A DNA stretch of 64,000 nucleotides from Marinobacter changyiensis (GTDB lineage Bacteria; Pseudomonadota; Gammaproteobacteria; Pseudomonadales; Oleiphilaceae). The position numbers were made by a program, and so were the translations under genes. Under the pieces are notes generated by a model that worked only from the letters and a program-made list of their open reading frames with translations, did no database searches and was not told the DNA's origin. Shown one piece after another: positions 9,248-17,579 of the stretch; the stretch's first letter is position 1, and the number at the start of each line of letters is the position of its first letter. The stretch is taken from contig NZ_VZZZ01000004.1 in the NCBI RefSeq assembly GCF_009193265.1, forward strand, positions 310,001-374,000, written 5' to 3'.

Positions 9248-10735
9248 ATGAAACCAGAGTTTTCCGGACTACCCCAATTGCTGCTCCAGAAAGACCAATC
9301 CATACCCGCTGCCTGGCATTTCGGGCCGGGCGCTGGTGTTGTACTTCTGGTGCCCGACGCCGATCGGAACGCCATAAGAAGCACACCCTGGGCCGAGTTC
9401 CTGGAACAGCGCCTTTCGGCTTATCCAGACACTGACAATCCGGTGTTTCTCTCCAGTCCGACCGGGGAGCGAACTGCGGTTGCTTTTGTGCCTGACCACC
9501 TCGACGGATTCAAAGCACTGACCCAGGCGCGCAAAGTAATCGGCCCCTTGATTTCGGAGCGCCTGGAGCAGATCAATGTCATCTCCCTGCTGGGTGACGC
9601 CCTGTCCACGAATGCCATGGCCGAAGCCCTCGTGGCGGCTGCCCACGCAGCGCTGTTCCAATTGCCCAGAATCACCGACAAGCCTGCTGAATCGACGGAT
9701 CTCAAGGCAATCAGCTTTTTCGGGGATTTTGACAAAGCCGACTTTCAATATGCTGAAGCCACCGCTGAAGGTAACAACCTTGCTCGCTGGTTAACCCATT
9801 TACCGGGCAACTATTTGACACCGGGCATCTATCGGGATTTCGCCGAATCGCTTGCCAGCCAGGAGGGCTGGCAAGCGGAGTTCTATGACCGCGACCAACT
9901 GGAGGAGCTCGGTGCCGGCGCGTTTTTGTCCGTTGTTCAAGCCAGCCCGAACCGGGACGCCGGCATTCTTCACCTGCAATACCGCCCCACCGGGGCCGAA
10001 GGGAAGCCGCTGGCCCTGGTGGGTAAAGGTATCTGTTTCGATACCGGTGGAAGCAACCTGAAAGTGGGCGGAGGCATGCTGGGCATGCATGGTGATATGC
10101 AGGGTAGCGCCGTAGCACTCGGCACTCTGCTTGCCGTTACCCGTCTGAAATTTGATCAGCCGGTGGATTGCTGGCTGGCTCTGGCGGAGAACCACATCGG
10201 ATCGCGGGCGGTCAAATGCAACGATGTTGTTACCGCTTTGAACGGAACTACAATCGAACTGATTAATACCGATGCTGAGGGCCGTATGGTGCTGGCGGAT
10301 ACGCTTGCCCTGGTATCCCGGGGCAAGCCACGTGCCATTATTGATTATGCGACCTTGACTGGTGGCGTTGTAGCCGCCCTGGGCCAACGAATGGCAGGCG
10401 CAATCACCAACCGTCGCCAGTGGGTCGAACCCATAATCCAGGCCGGCGAGCGCTGTGGTGAACGGGTCTGGCCCTTCCCGTATGAGGACGATTACGATGA
10501 AGACCTGAAATCAAAGGCCGCTGATACTCTGCAATGCCGAACTGAAGGGGCCGGCGATCACATCTATGCGGCACGCTTGCTTGGGCGCTTTGTAGATAAA
10601 GACATCGGCTGGGTTCACGTGGACATGGCCTCTTCCGGTACACACAAAGGCGGGCTCGCTCACATACCTACAGACCTACAAGGGTTTGGGGTGCGTTTTG
10701 GAGTGGAGTGGCTTAAAACGGTAGCAAATGAGTAA
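9248..10735 (+). CDS. Leucyl aminopeptidase family protein (M17)
   Basis: The 495-residue enzyme removes N-terminal amino acids from peptides in the cytoplasm using two metal ions. The M17 active site is complete: GKGICFDTGGSNLK with metal-binding Lys and Asp (about 259-272), GDMQGSA with the next Asp, and NTDAEGRM with Asp, Glu and the catalytic Arg (about 340). The N-terminal third is divergent, as in the shorter PepA-like M17 branch. The ATG at 9248 (with GGAG upstream) is preferred over the long open extension to 9107. It is not clearly co-transcribed with other genes. Confidence 0.92.
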   Translation: MKPEFSGLPQLLLQKDQSIPAAWHFGPGAGVVLLVPDADRNAIRSTPWAEFLEQRLSAYPDTDNPVFLSSPTGERTAVAFVPDHLDGFKALTQARKVIGPLISERLEQINVISLLGDALSTNAMAEALVAAAHAALFQLPRITDKPAESTDLKAISFFGDFDKADFQYAEATAEGNNLARWLTHLPGNYLTPGIYRDFAESLASQEGWQAEFYDRDQLEELGAGAFLSVVQASPNRDAGILHLQYRPTGAEGKPLALVGKGICFDTGGSNLKVGGGMLGMHGDMQGSAVALGTLLAVTRLKFDQPVDCWLALAENHIGSRAVKCNDVVTALNGTTIELINTDAEGRMVLADTLALVSRGKPRAIIDYATLTGGVVAALGQRMAGAITNRRQWVEPIIQAGERCGERVWPFPYEDDYDEDLKSKAADTLQCRTEGAGDHIYAARLLGRFVDKDIGWVHVDMASSGTHKGGLAHIPTDLQGFGVRFGVEWLKTVANE

Positions 10736-10791
10736 CTTCAAGTGTAACCAACCGATAATTGAGAAAAAACTAAAGATAAGGGACTTTTGAA

Positions 10792-11079
10792 ATGAGCATG
10801 AAAGACACCTACGTAAAGAAGCTTCAAGCCAAGCTGGATGAATGGAAAGCAGAAATTGACAAACTTAAAGCCAAGGCTGATTCAAAGGAAGCGGATGCCC
10901 AGCAGGAGTACTACAAAAAGGTCGACGAGTTGAAGTCGATGCAGGATGACGCCAGAAAAAAACTTGATGAACTGAACAAGGCCGGTGATGACGCTTGGGA
11001 AGATTTAAAATCCGGAGTCGAAAGCGCCTGGGATTCGCTCAGCAACTCTATCACTTCGGCGACTTCCCGCTTTAAATAA
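10792..11079 (+). CDS. Small charged coiled-coil protein
   Basis: The 95 residues are almost wholly helical and charged (KKLQAKLDEWKAEIDKLKAK and similar heptads), with a C-terminal amphipathic part (WEDLKSGVESAWDSLSNSI). There is no signal peptide, membrane segment or catalytic motif. The pattern is that of small stress-associated coiled-coil proteins found beside unrelated genes in many proteobacteria. AAGG lies about 10 bases before the ATG. A terminator-like hairpin follows. The exact role is unknown. Confidence 0.75.
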   Translation: MSMKDTYVKKLQAKLDEWKAEIDKLKAKADSKEADAQQEYYKKVDELKSMQDDARKKLDELNKAGDDAWEDLKSGVESAWDSLSNSITSATSRFK

Positions 11080-11112
11080 TGTTTCTGGCAAGTAGCAGTT
11101 CAGGTACCGGGT

Positions 11113-11130
11113 CGGCGCAGCAATGCGCCG
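11113..11130 (+). terminator. Terminator-like hairpin after the coiled-coil gene
   Basis: CGGCGCA and TGCGCCG form a perfect 7-base stem with a GCAA tetraloop, 33 bases past the stop codon. The downstream sequence ATTTCCTGTT is only moderately T-rich, so termination strength is uncertain. Confidence 0.45.
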
Positions 11131-11367
11131 ATTTCCTGTTCCTTACCCATCACAATCTCACTCGAAGCTTCTCGGGCGGAGATAGTTGGTCTTCAGGAAC
11201 GTCTTTTCACCGGTATCCAGCCGGTATCGTTCTGAACGTGCTGAAAGTTGTTCTCGATGGGGTAATTTCCACTGACACGTTTGTCGTAGCTCGCGTAGAC
11301 TAATTCGTGGCAGTCGAACAACCGAGTGCTCAGGTCAGCACAACGCAAATTGGATTTAAGGTCAAAC

Positions 11368-11826
11368 ATGGCATCACACTTCATACCGTGCGATTCGGAC
11401 TACCGGGCCAGGGTGCACGATAGTTTTGATCGACAAGCTGTTATGAAAACCGTTAATGCATCCGTCGTGTCTGTTGAGCCGGGCGCAGTGGTACTGGAGT
11501 TCCCCTTTCAAGCGGACCTGACACAGCAACATGGATTCATTCACGCCGGTATCGTTTCAACGGTGCTTGATAGTGCGATGGGCTATGCGGCCTTTTCACT
11601 CATGCCGGTCAATGCAGCTGTGCTTACCATTGAATTCAAGGTGAATCTGCTATCTCCGGCCAAAGGAGAGCGCTTTACCGCCATAGGTAAAGTCAAGAAA
11701 GCGGGCCGGAATATTACCGTTGCCGAAGCAGAGCTTTTTGCTCACTCAGACGGGCAACGGAAACTGGTCGCGACCATGGTAGGTACTGTCATGTCGGTCT
11801 ATGACCGGGAAGGCATTCACAATTAA
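11368..11826 (+). CDS. Hotdog-fold thioesterase (PaaI / YigI-like)
   Basis: This 152-residue single-domain protein has the hotdog pattern: QQHGFIHAGIVSTVLDSAMG gives the HG-[FI]-HAG motif and the conserved Asp at the start of the central helix, and LTIEFKVNLLSPAKGE matches the following strand. Members hydrolyse acyl-CoA thioesters in the cytoplasm as tetramers. The ATG at 11368 has TTAAGG seven bases upstream and is chosen over the open TTG extension at 11326. It is convergent with the large minus-strand operon that ends at 11864. Substrate not predictable. Confidence 0.87.
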   Translation: MASHFIPCDSDYRARVHDSFDRQAVMKTVNASVVSVEPGAVVLEFPFQADLTQQHGFIHAGIVSTVLDSAMGYAAFSLMPVNAAVLTIEFKVNLLSPAKGERFTAIGKVKKAGRNITVAEAELFAHSDGQRKLVATMVGTVMSVYDREGIHN

Positions 11827-11863
11827 CTGCGCTCCGGACCTGATCAACGACCGGTGCAGGTGA

Positions 11864-12769
11864 TCAATGGACCTTCTGCTCGGTTCCTGAGGTTGAGGTC
11901 GAGTCGGAAGCGAGCTTCGCGCCTGGCGTATTCGTAAACGCCAACTTCTCCACCAGTCGGCTCCTGCTTCCGTCCAGCGCCTCAAATTTGTTCTCTCGCA
12001 AATGCTCCAGATAATGCGTATTGAGCAAGTGGCCGGTGGCGTCGTGTTCAAATAGCCGTCCGGAAAACTGCGTCTTGTTGCCGGCCACACCTATCCGCGC
12101 CACGTAGTCCCGGGTGTGGTAAAAATGCTCCGCGTACACCTGCGGCAGTTTCAACTCCGTGGCCGCACTGGCGAATGTGTACAGCTCAAGCTTATTGAGA
12201 AGCAAAGAGCGGGTGCCGATGAGTTGCTTGGCGAGCTTGTAAAGCGCACCGGTGCTGATGATGCCACCCTGGGAGTGGGCGATAAGCACCACTTTGCCAT
12301 GGCTGTCCAATGCGTCCTCCAGAATTCCGGCAACGCTGGTTTCGAGCGTGGAGATCGGTTGCATGGTGCGACCGACAGCGCATTCGAGCAGGTCGAGCAC
12401 AAGGCCGTCGGATGGATTATGCATCAGGTAAATACGGCGCTGGAACAGGTCGGCCAGGGCTTTGCCATTCAGGCGCAGCACGCTGCGATCGGTACAGATA
12501 CCGTTGAGAAAATACCAGGCCTGATCGTCGTCGATCGGTGCACCCTGTTCAGGGACTTCGTAAGGTAGGTGGGGCACTTCCCGAAACGGTGCGTACAGGG
12601 GCAACAACGCCGAGCGCAGAGCGTGGGCAAAGTGGTGGGCGGATTCGTAGTTTCCCGGCCTGCACTCGGACCAGAGGGGCGTCGGATCCAGGGGCGAAAG
12701 GACCCACGGCAGGTAAGGCAGGTTGCGTATCACCTTGGCTGTGCGCTTTATAGCGGCGGTCATTCCCAT
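11864..12769 (-). CDS. Lipase-like alpha/beta hydrolase, last gene of the redox operon
   Basis: The 301-residue protein has a nucleophile elbow VVLIAHSQGGII with Ser at about residue 166 in an AHSQG context, typical of lipase-type serine hydrolases. HYLEHL or DHTT-like acid and base residues cannot be assigned with confidence. No signal peptide is evident, so it is probably cytoplasmic or peripheral. It follows the catalase-fold gene after 76 bases, the largest gap in the operon, and a GGAC sequence precedes the ATG. It may act on an ester or lipid linked to the upstream oxidative enzymes; that is inference. Confidence 0.75.
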   Translation of the reverse strand: MGMTAAIKRTAKVIRNLPYLPWVLSPLDPTPLWSECRPGNYESAHHFAHALRSALLPLYAPFREVPHLPYEVPEQGAPIDDDQAWYFLNGICTDRSVLRLNGKALADLFQRRIYLMHNPSDGLVLDLLECAVGRTMQPISTLETSVAGILEDALDSHGKVVLIAHSQGGIISTGALYKLAKQLIGTRSLLLNKLELYTFASAATELKLPQVYAEHFYHTRDYVARIGVAGNKTQFSGRLFEHDATGHLLNTHYLEHLRENKFEALDGSRSRLVEKLAFTNTPGAKLASDSTSTSGTEQKVH

Positions 12770-12845
12770 GTCAGTTGTCCTGTCTGGTTATTCGTCTATC
12801 TGGCTATCTGCCGCGTGTTTCTGAAGTCTGGGGCCAAAGCGCCCG

Positions 12846-14117
12846 TCAGTCGACATGTTCAACGCGGGAAGGGTTAGCTTCCACCCGGCTGTGTTTGCCT
12901 GATGATCCTGCTGTCGGTTCCGTCCTCTTCGAAAAATCCTCGTCCCCGGTAGGCTCTATATGTGGTTCCTGATTGATCGCCTGCCGCAGGCGCGAGGTGG
13001 CAAGGTAGATCGTTTTGCGGGCACGGTTCTGATTGCCCAGCGGGCGGTGCACCGGCAGGGTGTGCCAGGGGTTGATGGTGAGGTTGCGGGCGAACGCATC
13101 CTGGGCCGGGTAGTCAAACCGTTGCCTTGGTATCGTCAGGGTGGCAATCCTGATAAAGGGCGATTGCTGTTCAGGCCAGACCACTGAGGCATCCTCAATG
13201 GGCATGGTGATGGGATCTTTCTGGAACTGAATAGCGAAATCGAAGGTGACCGCAGTCCGCGCCAGGGTAGCGATCATGGCGTCGCGCAGGTAATTATCGG
13301 TGATGGCCGCCACGGCGGATTTTTTGTCAATGCGTGGGATCAGCGCGTATTTGATCGCCCGGTACTGGCCTTTTTCCCGGCCGAACAGATAGGGCACACA
13401 GGAGTAATACGTCAGCTCCAGGGGGTTGGCGTGGGTTCGGGCATACAGGCCCTGCATCACCATATCCAGATAGTGGGAATCCTTCGGGTTGAGGAAATAC
13501 CAGGCCGGTGTACCGCGACCGATCTGCTCCTGCAGTTTTACGTTTTCCCGAATATTGGGGGTGGTAAAACTGGGGGCGCTGATACCGGAAAAATCCACCG
13601 TGTACTTTTCGTCATCCAGCAGTTTCTTGCCCGGTACACCCATCAACTTGATCCCGATGCTCAGAATACCGTTGTCCTTGATATCGGGTACGACTCTCGG
13701 CCCGGGGCCACCGAAACGAACGTAAGCCGGGTACTGGCTGCCGGCTCTGAAAACGCCGGTCTGAAGCCGTTTCGGGAGATCAGAACGGACCGTGAACCGG
13801 GAGCGCACCAGGCCGTAGGTTTTGGTGTTACCCGCGCGTTCAGCGACTTTACCGGTGTGGCGATACTCCAGTTCCAGAAAACGGCACATGGCGACGGCGA
13901 TGGCCTGGGTGATTTCGGCTTCGTCAGCCTCGGGTTTTTCCTCAGCAATAGCGAGTCCCTGATCGTCCAGACGCCGCCGAATGAGACGCTGGGTGATACG
14001 CTCAATGCCACTACGGAACAGGTGGTCAAATGAATCACGATAGTAAGGATCAAGTTGCCGTAACACACCAATCAGCCGGCCAGACACCGTTTCAGCAAGA
14101 GTGGGAATCAGGTTCAT
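12846..14117 (-). CDS. Catalase-fold family protein lacking the usual distal His
   Basis: The 423-residue protein belongs to the short catalase-related haem proteins (related to allene-oxide-synthase-type and MAP2744c-type members): GLVRSRFTV, LPKRLQTGVFRAG, YPAYVRFGGPG, IGIKLMGVPGKKLL and the C-terminal NPWHTLPVHRPLGNQNRAR. In relatives as I recall them, the strand before GLVR carries a catalytic His; here the segment is AGNTKTYG with Asn97 at that place. It may thus be a peroxygenase or hydroperoxide-processing variant, not a true catalase. Its start overlaps the DyP gene stop by 4 bases (ATGA), and AGGAGA precedes it. No signal peptide. The C-terminal 30 residues are polar and probably disordered. 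Confidence 0.82.
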   Translation of the reverse strand: MNLIPTLAETVSGRLIGVLRQLDPYYRDSFDHLFRSGIERITQRLIRRRLDDQGLAIAEEKPEADEAEITQAIAVAMCRFLELEYRHTGKVAERAGNTKTYGLVRSRFTVRSDLPKRLQTGVFRAGSQYPAYVRFGGPGPRVVPDIKDNGILSIGIKLMGVPGKKLLDDEKYTVDFSGISAPSFTTPNIRENVKLQEQIGRGTPAWYFLNPKDSHYLDMVMQGLYARTHANPLELTYYSCVPYLFGREKGQYRAIKYALIPRIDKKSAVAAITDNYLRDAMIATLARTAVTFDFAIQFQKDPITMPIEDASVVWPEQQSPFIRIATLTIPRQRFDYPAQDAFARNLTINPWHTLPVHRPLGNQNRARKTIYLATSRLRQAINQEPHIEPTGDEDFSKRTEPTAGSSGKHSRVEANPSRVEHVD

Positions 14118-15601
14118 GACGTATCTCCTGGCGTTTTGCGGGGTTTGCGACCGGCCGCAGGCGCTGAGAACAGGAACGCCAGTGCCCGGCGGCTGGGCAG
14201 GAAAAAGTAACCGCCACCACGGGTCTGTACGAAACTGGGCAAACCCTGAAGCTGGCAGCGGGCTGGACGGCGTTGGATGGTAAACCGGTCCTGGGGCAGG
14301 CCATGGGCGTGACGGTTGCCGATGATCGGGTCCGGGTCCCGGTACAAGCCGTTGAAGTTGGGATTGTTGGCCCAGGTGTGCTGCACAAATTCAAACTGCC
14401 GACCGACGTTGGCGCCAAGGCAGATGAAATGCAGCCCCCGGTCGACGGGGGCATCCTCGCGATCAAGATTCTCGAGAAAAATAGCGGGGTCCAGGCTGTC
14501 ATCAAAGGGTTTGCCATACACCCGTCCGCGCCGCAGCAGGCGGTGGCGATTGCTGAAGGCGATGGACTTCTTCGACCCCGGTTCGGGCGCCAGACTGTCC
14601 CGTGGATGAGTCCGACGTATATGGGCCCCGAGAGGGCACTTCAGGCCTTCGGCATCGGTGGCGTGGTACTGGAATTCGTCTTTGTCGGACACGGTCGGAT
14701 CGTCCTGGTCCGGAGCTTGAACCAATGCGGTGCCGCTGGGCCAGCGCCCGACCAGTTTGGCCGCCAATCGGACAGCGTCGGCAGACTCGTGGTCGGCCTC
14801 TTCGGCCTGGTGTTTGAGCGTTCGCCAGAAACCGGGTACATCCTGGGCCAATTGCCGGAACACCAGATAGGTGCCGTTCAACCCCAGGTCATGCTGGACG
14901 CTACCCTCGGGATCGGTGGCCAGCTGGCTGTCCGGATCCTGGCTAGCGTCGACCAGGGGGCGCTGGGTGTAGCGGTCGTAGCCGTTACGATACCCGAGCA
15001 GGATCTCGCCTAAGGGCACCGGTTGAGGACGTCGCTTGTCATGGCGGTCAAATTCCGCCACGTAGGGCTGACCGATGCTGTCACGAAAGCCGAAGTGTTC
15101 TTTGAAATCCGGCAGCGGCTCGGTGCCCAGTCGAGCGATTTGGGTCAGGCCATGGCTGGCGATGCCGGTCTGCAACTCGTTATACAATGCGTTCAGCACA
15201 TGGTCATCCCGGGCGTAACATAGCAGCAACAGGTGGACCTGGGGGGTGGCCGGGCCGCCCCACTGCCAATATTCCGGTGCACTGTCACCATCGTCACCCA
15301 GAATGCGGCGTTTATGGGGCGTAGTCATGCCCGAGCGGAATTCATCGGAGAAGCCTTCCAGAATGGTCTGGTCAATCCGAAGGCTTGCCAGTCCGTGGTA
15401 GGTCACCGCCACATTGATAGCCTGCCGATCCGGCCGGTTATTGGCGTAGGTAATCTGCCCGGCCAGATCTCTCAGCCAGGGCAGAGCCTTGCGGGGGTCG
15501 GTAATTTGCAGCAGCAAATAACAGGCCGCTGGCAGGCTACCGTAACCCCGGACGACCAGGCCCTGGATATCGTCAAATTCGATCGCATCAGAAGCTGCCA
15601 T
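14114..15601 (-). CDS. DyP-type haem peroxidase
   Basis: At 495 residues it matches the larger DyP class. The proximal haem region CPLGAHIRR (322-330, His327) followed by THPRD is canonical, as is the distal RRGRVYG Arg. The GxxDG motif that carries the catalytic Asp reads GFRDS (171-175): Asp174 is kept but the following Gly is Ser. DyPs oxidise dyes, phenolics or other substrates with hydrogen peroxide. No Tat or Sec signal and no obvious encapsulin-targeting tail are present (it ends in a basic KPRKTPGDTS tail). The ATG at 15601 follows AAGGAAGG and is preferred to an upstream start at 15622. It sits between a duplicated membrane protein and the catalase-fold gene. Confidence 0.9.
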   Translation of the reverse strand: MAASDAIEFDDIQGLVVRGYGSLPAACYLLLQITDPRKALPWLRDLAGQITYANNRPDRQAINVAVTYHGLASLRIDQTILEGFSDEFRSGMTTPHKRRILGDDGDSAPEYWQWGGPATPQVHLLLLCYARDDHVLNALYNELQTGIASHGLTQIARLGTEPLPDFKEHFGFRDSIGQPYVAEFDRHDKRRPQPVPLGEILLGYRNGYDRYTQRPLVDASQDPDSQLATDPEGSVQHDLGLNGTYLVFRQLAQDVPGFWRTLKHQAEEADHESADAVRLAAKLVGRWPSGTALVQAPDQDDPTVSDKDEFQYHATDAEGLKCPLGAHIRRTHPRDSLAPEPGSKKSIAFSNRHRLLRRGRVYGKPFDDSLDPAIFLENLDREDAPVDRGLHFICLGANVGRQFEFVQHTWANNPNFNGLYRDPDPIIGNRHAHGLPQDRFTIQRRPARCQLQGLPSFVQTRGGGYFFLPSRRALAFLFSAPAAGRKPRKTPGDTS

Positions 15602-15622
15602 ATTTGACCTTCCTTGCCTCAA

Positions 15623-16963
15623 TCACAAACGGTGTAACCAGGCCATTGCCTGGCGTTCGTTCAGGTGACCCCGGAGCCCGTCACGGATGGCCGCATTGTT
15701 GGCAATGTTGACGGCAGTCAGGTGCGGGTAGGGGGTGTACCAGACCTGATTTTCAATCTGGTGATTGCCAAGGTAATCCTTGAAACGCTGCTCCTTGCGG
15801 GCACCGTCGTGCACCAGCCAGCGGGTGCGAGGGTAGCCCACGCCGTTACTGAAAATCAGATTGAGACCCCAAGCGACTTTATCGATGAAATCCACCATAT
15901 AGCTTTCCAGGCTACCGTCGTAGTTGCTGGTGAACAGCAGGCGACGGTCGTTGTCGATCATGGTCCAGCGGGCGAAATGAATGGTGTCGACTCCGTCCAG
16001 CCCCAGCCAGGGAATGCCCGCCAGATCACCACGGTTAAAGACATGCCTCAGCGCCACCTGTGTCGTAGCCAACAAGGCGCGAGCTGTCGTACGCCGAAAC
16101 CAGCCCGGCTTGACGTAGCCGACGGCGGCGAACGGGTTGTGGGCAGCGATGTCCTCGGAAGCCCGCAGTTGGTTCAGACGACTCAGGGCAGGCCGGTGGG
16201 TATCTTCCTCATCCCGGTCTTCCCGAATGCGTAATGCCAACACCCAAGCCAGCAGCAAGGGCCACCCCCAGGCGATGATGAGAACGCCCAGGGTCGCCAG
16301 CCCCGCAAACCGGATATTCTCCAGCGCCCGCCAGAGTCGCGTCGGTTGGGGGCGGGCGGATTGTGCCCAGGCCAGCTCCGGGTTGCTGGCGACATACTCG
16401 ATCACTGCGTCCCGCAACGTGCATGCGGACCTGAACCCGGCGGGGTCGAGGTCGCTCAGAAACCTTTGCAGGGCGTCGTGGAGTTCGTCTTCCTGGCGAA
16501 TCTGATCGGCGGTGCGGCCCACTGTGTTTATGTAAAACGCCTGCGAGGGCAGCTGGTATTTACGCAAGCACGTCAGTCGCGTGGCGCGAGTACGTTTGCT
16601 GCGGGCCGGATAACCCTTGCAGGTGCCGAATATCTGATCAAGCCCGTCGGCGGCTGTCTGGACCAGGGTCTCCAGAAACGCGGATACCGGACCATCGACG
16701 TTCGCCATAAAAATCAGCGTCGTGCTGTAGGTTTCCGGGGAGTCGGGGCCTTCGAGCAACAGAAAACGGGCAAAATGCAGACGATTGAACATCGAGAATG
16801 GCAGTAGGCTGTTGTCAGCCGGGTCCTGGTCCACCATTGCGAGGGTTTTCCGCAGGTCAGCTTCCCGAGACTGGATCACCGGTATCCGGATAGTAAGCGC
16901 GTTCTGGGGCATCGGGTGGAGCGCTTCCAGAACCGATCTGGCACGGGCAGTCACGGTTTCCAT
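15623..16963 (-). CDS. Membrane protein of unknown function with an internal duplication
   Basis: The 446 residues contain two related halves on either side of a hydrophobic segment (about 220-243). Half one has RLHFARF (61-67), a run ending in DGLDQIFGTCKGYP; half two has TIHFARW (327-333), then NYDGSLESYMVDFIDK and NLIFSNGVGYP. The HFAR...GYP spacing is 55 and 48 residues. Each half looks alpha/beta and could be a ferredoxin-like barrel half of the type used by DyP and chlorite-dismutase proteins; that is a structural guess. The ATG at 16963 lies 20 bases after the preceding stop; the frame is open further upstream, but that part overlaps the neighbouring gene. Function unknown. Confidence 0.75.
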   Translation of the reverse strand: METVTARARSVLEALHPMPQNALTIRIPVIQSREADLRKTLAMVDQDPADNSLLPFSMFNRLHFARFLLLEGPDSPETYSTTLIFMANVDGPVSAFLETLVQTAADGLDQIFGTCKGYPARSKRTRATRLTCLRKYQLPSQAFYINTVGRTADQIRQEDELHDALQRFLSDLDPAGFRSACTLRDAVIEYVASNPELAWAQSARPQPTRLWRALENIRFAGLATLGVLIIAWGWPLLLAWVLALRIREDRDEEDTHRPALSRLNQLRASEDIAAHNPFAAVGYVKPGWFRRTTARALLATTQVALRHVFNRGDLAGIPWLGLDGVDTIHFARWTMIDNDRRLLFTSNYDGSLESYMVDFIDKVAWGLNLIFSNGVGYPRTRWLVHDGARKEQRFKDYLGNHQIENQVWYTPYPHLTAVNIANNAAIRDGLRGHLNERQAMAWLHRL

Positions 16964-16982
16964 GGCCTTTGTCCCGAGGGTG

Positions 16983-17561
16983 TTACGATGCGACCGGGTG
17001 GTAGGTTTCCAGGGCGAAATCGAGTACCCGCCGTTCACCCCACCACACCTTGCCCAAATAAACCCCGGGCTCCACCTCGCGGATCTCGTCACGAATCGCC
17101 CGGGCGAGCAGAGAGGTGCTGCCGTAATCAATCACGATGGTTTCCTTGCCGTCCATCCAGCTCTGGTCCCGGTAAGTTTTGGCCACAATCAGATTGAGCC
17201 CCAGTGGCGAGACTTTATTCACCACCACGCCCTGGTTATAGCTCGGGGGAAACAGATCGAACACCTTTCCCTGCCACGCCAGCATTCTTGCTAGGCCGGC
17301 AAAAAGTCGGGGAAAGGGCCCGCCAGCAAAAATTGCCGTGCCTCTGGTGTCACCCTGGGGAATGTTACCGGGCTTGGCTTTTTTATACAGTGCATCAAGG
17401 TCGGCCCGGGACAGCTTCAGCCATTGTTTGACCGGAGACAACTTGGTTTCCTGTTCGGTTGCGGACTGCTTCTGCTTGCTGGGGGCGGCTTTTTTGGCGG
17501 ACGGCTGTTTGCGTCGGGTTGGCTTCTGTTGAGCAGGCTGCGTCAGTGTTTGTTCGGCCAT
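16983..17561 (-). CDS. Conserved protein of unknown function with Lys-rich N-terminus
   Basis: The 192-residue product has a disordered, Lys/Gln-rich first 40 residues (histone-like composition), then a compact domain with IPQGDTRGTAI, WQGKVFDLFPPSYNQG, DGKETIVIDYGSTS and RDEIREVEPGVYLGKVWWG. I do not recognise a named family. The order of conserved blocks suggests a small beta-rich fold that could bind a lipid or a haem-protein partner, but no catalytic motif is visible. It lies 18 bases after the GMC oxidoreductase gene and 19 bases before the duplicated membrane protein gene, within the operon. Confidence 0.72.
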   Translation of the reverse strand: MAEQTLTQPAQQKPTRRKQPSAKKAAPSKQKQSATEQETKLSPVKQWLKLSRADLDALYKKAKPGNIPQGDTRGTAIFAGGPFPRLFAGLARMLAWQGKVFDLFPPSYNQGVVVNKVSPLGLNLIVAKTYRDQSWMDGKETIVIDYGSTSLLARAIRDEIREVEPGVYLGKVWWGERRVLDFALETYHPVAS

Positions 17562-17579
17562 GACATTTCATCCTTCAAT

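Noticed and set aside
11079..11303. A 74-codon frame between the coiled-coil protein and thioesterase genes
   Set aside because: It starts at the coiled-coil stop codon, has no ribosome site and no protein-like pattern, and contains a terminator-like hairpin.
12846..14117. A normal monofunctional catalase
   Set aside because: The protein is shorter and the usual His-containing motif is absent; it fits the catalase-related family.
14114..15601. DyP as encapsulin cargo
   Set aside because: No encapsulin shell gene is in the window and the C-terminal tail has no recognisable targeting peptide.
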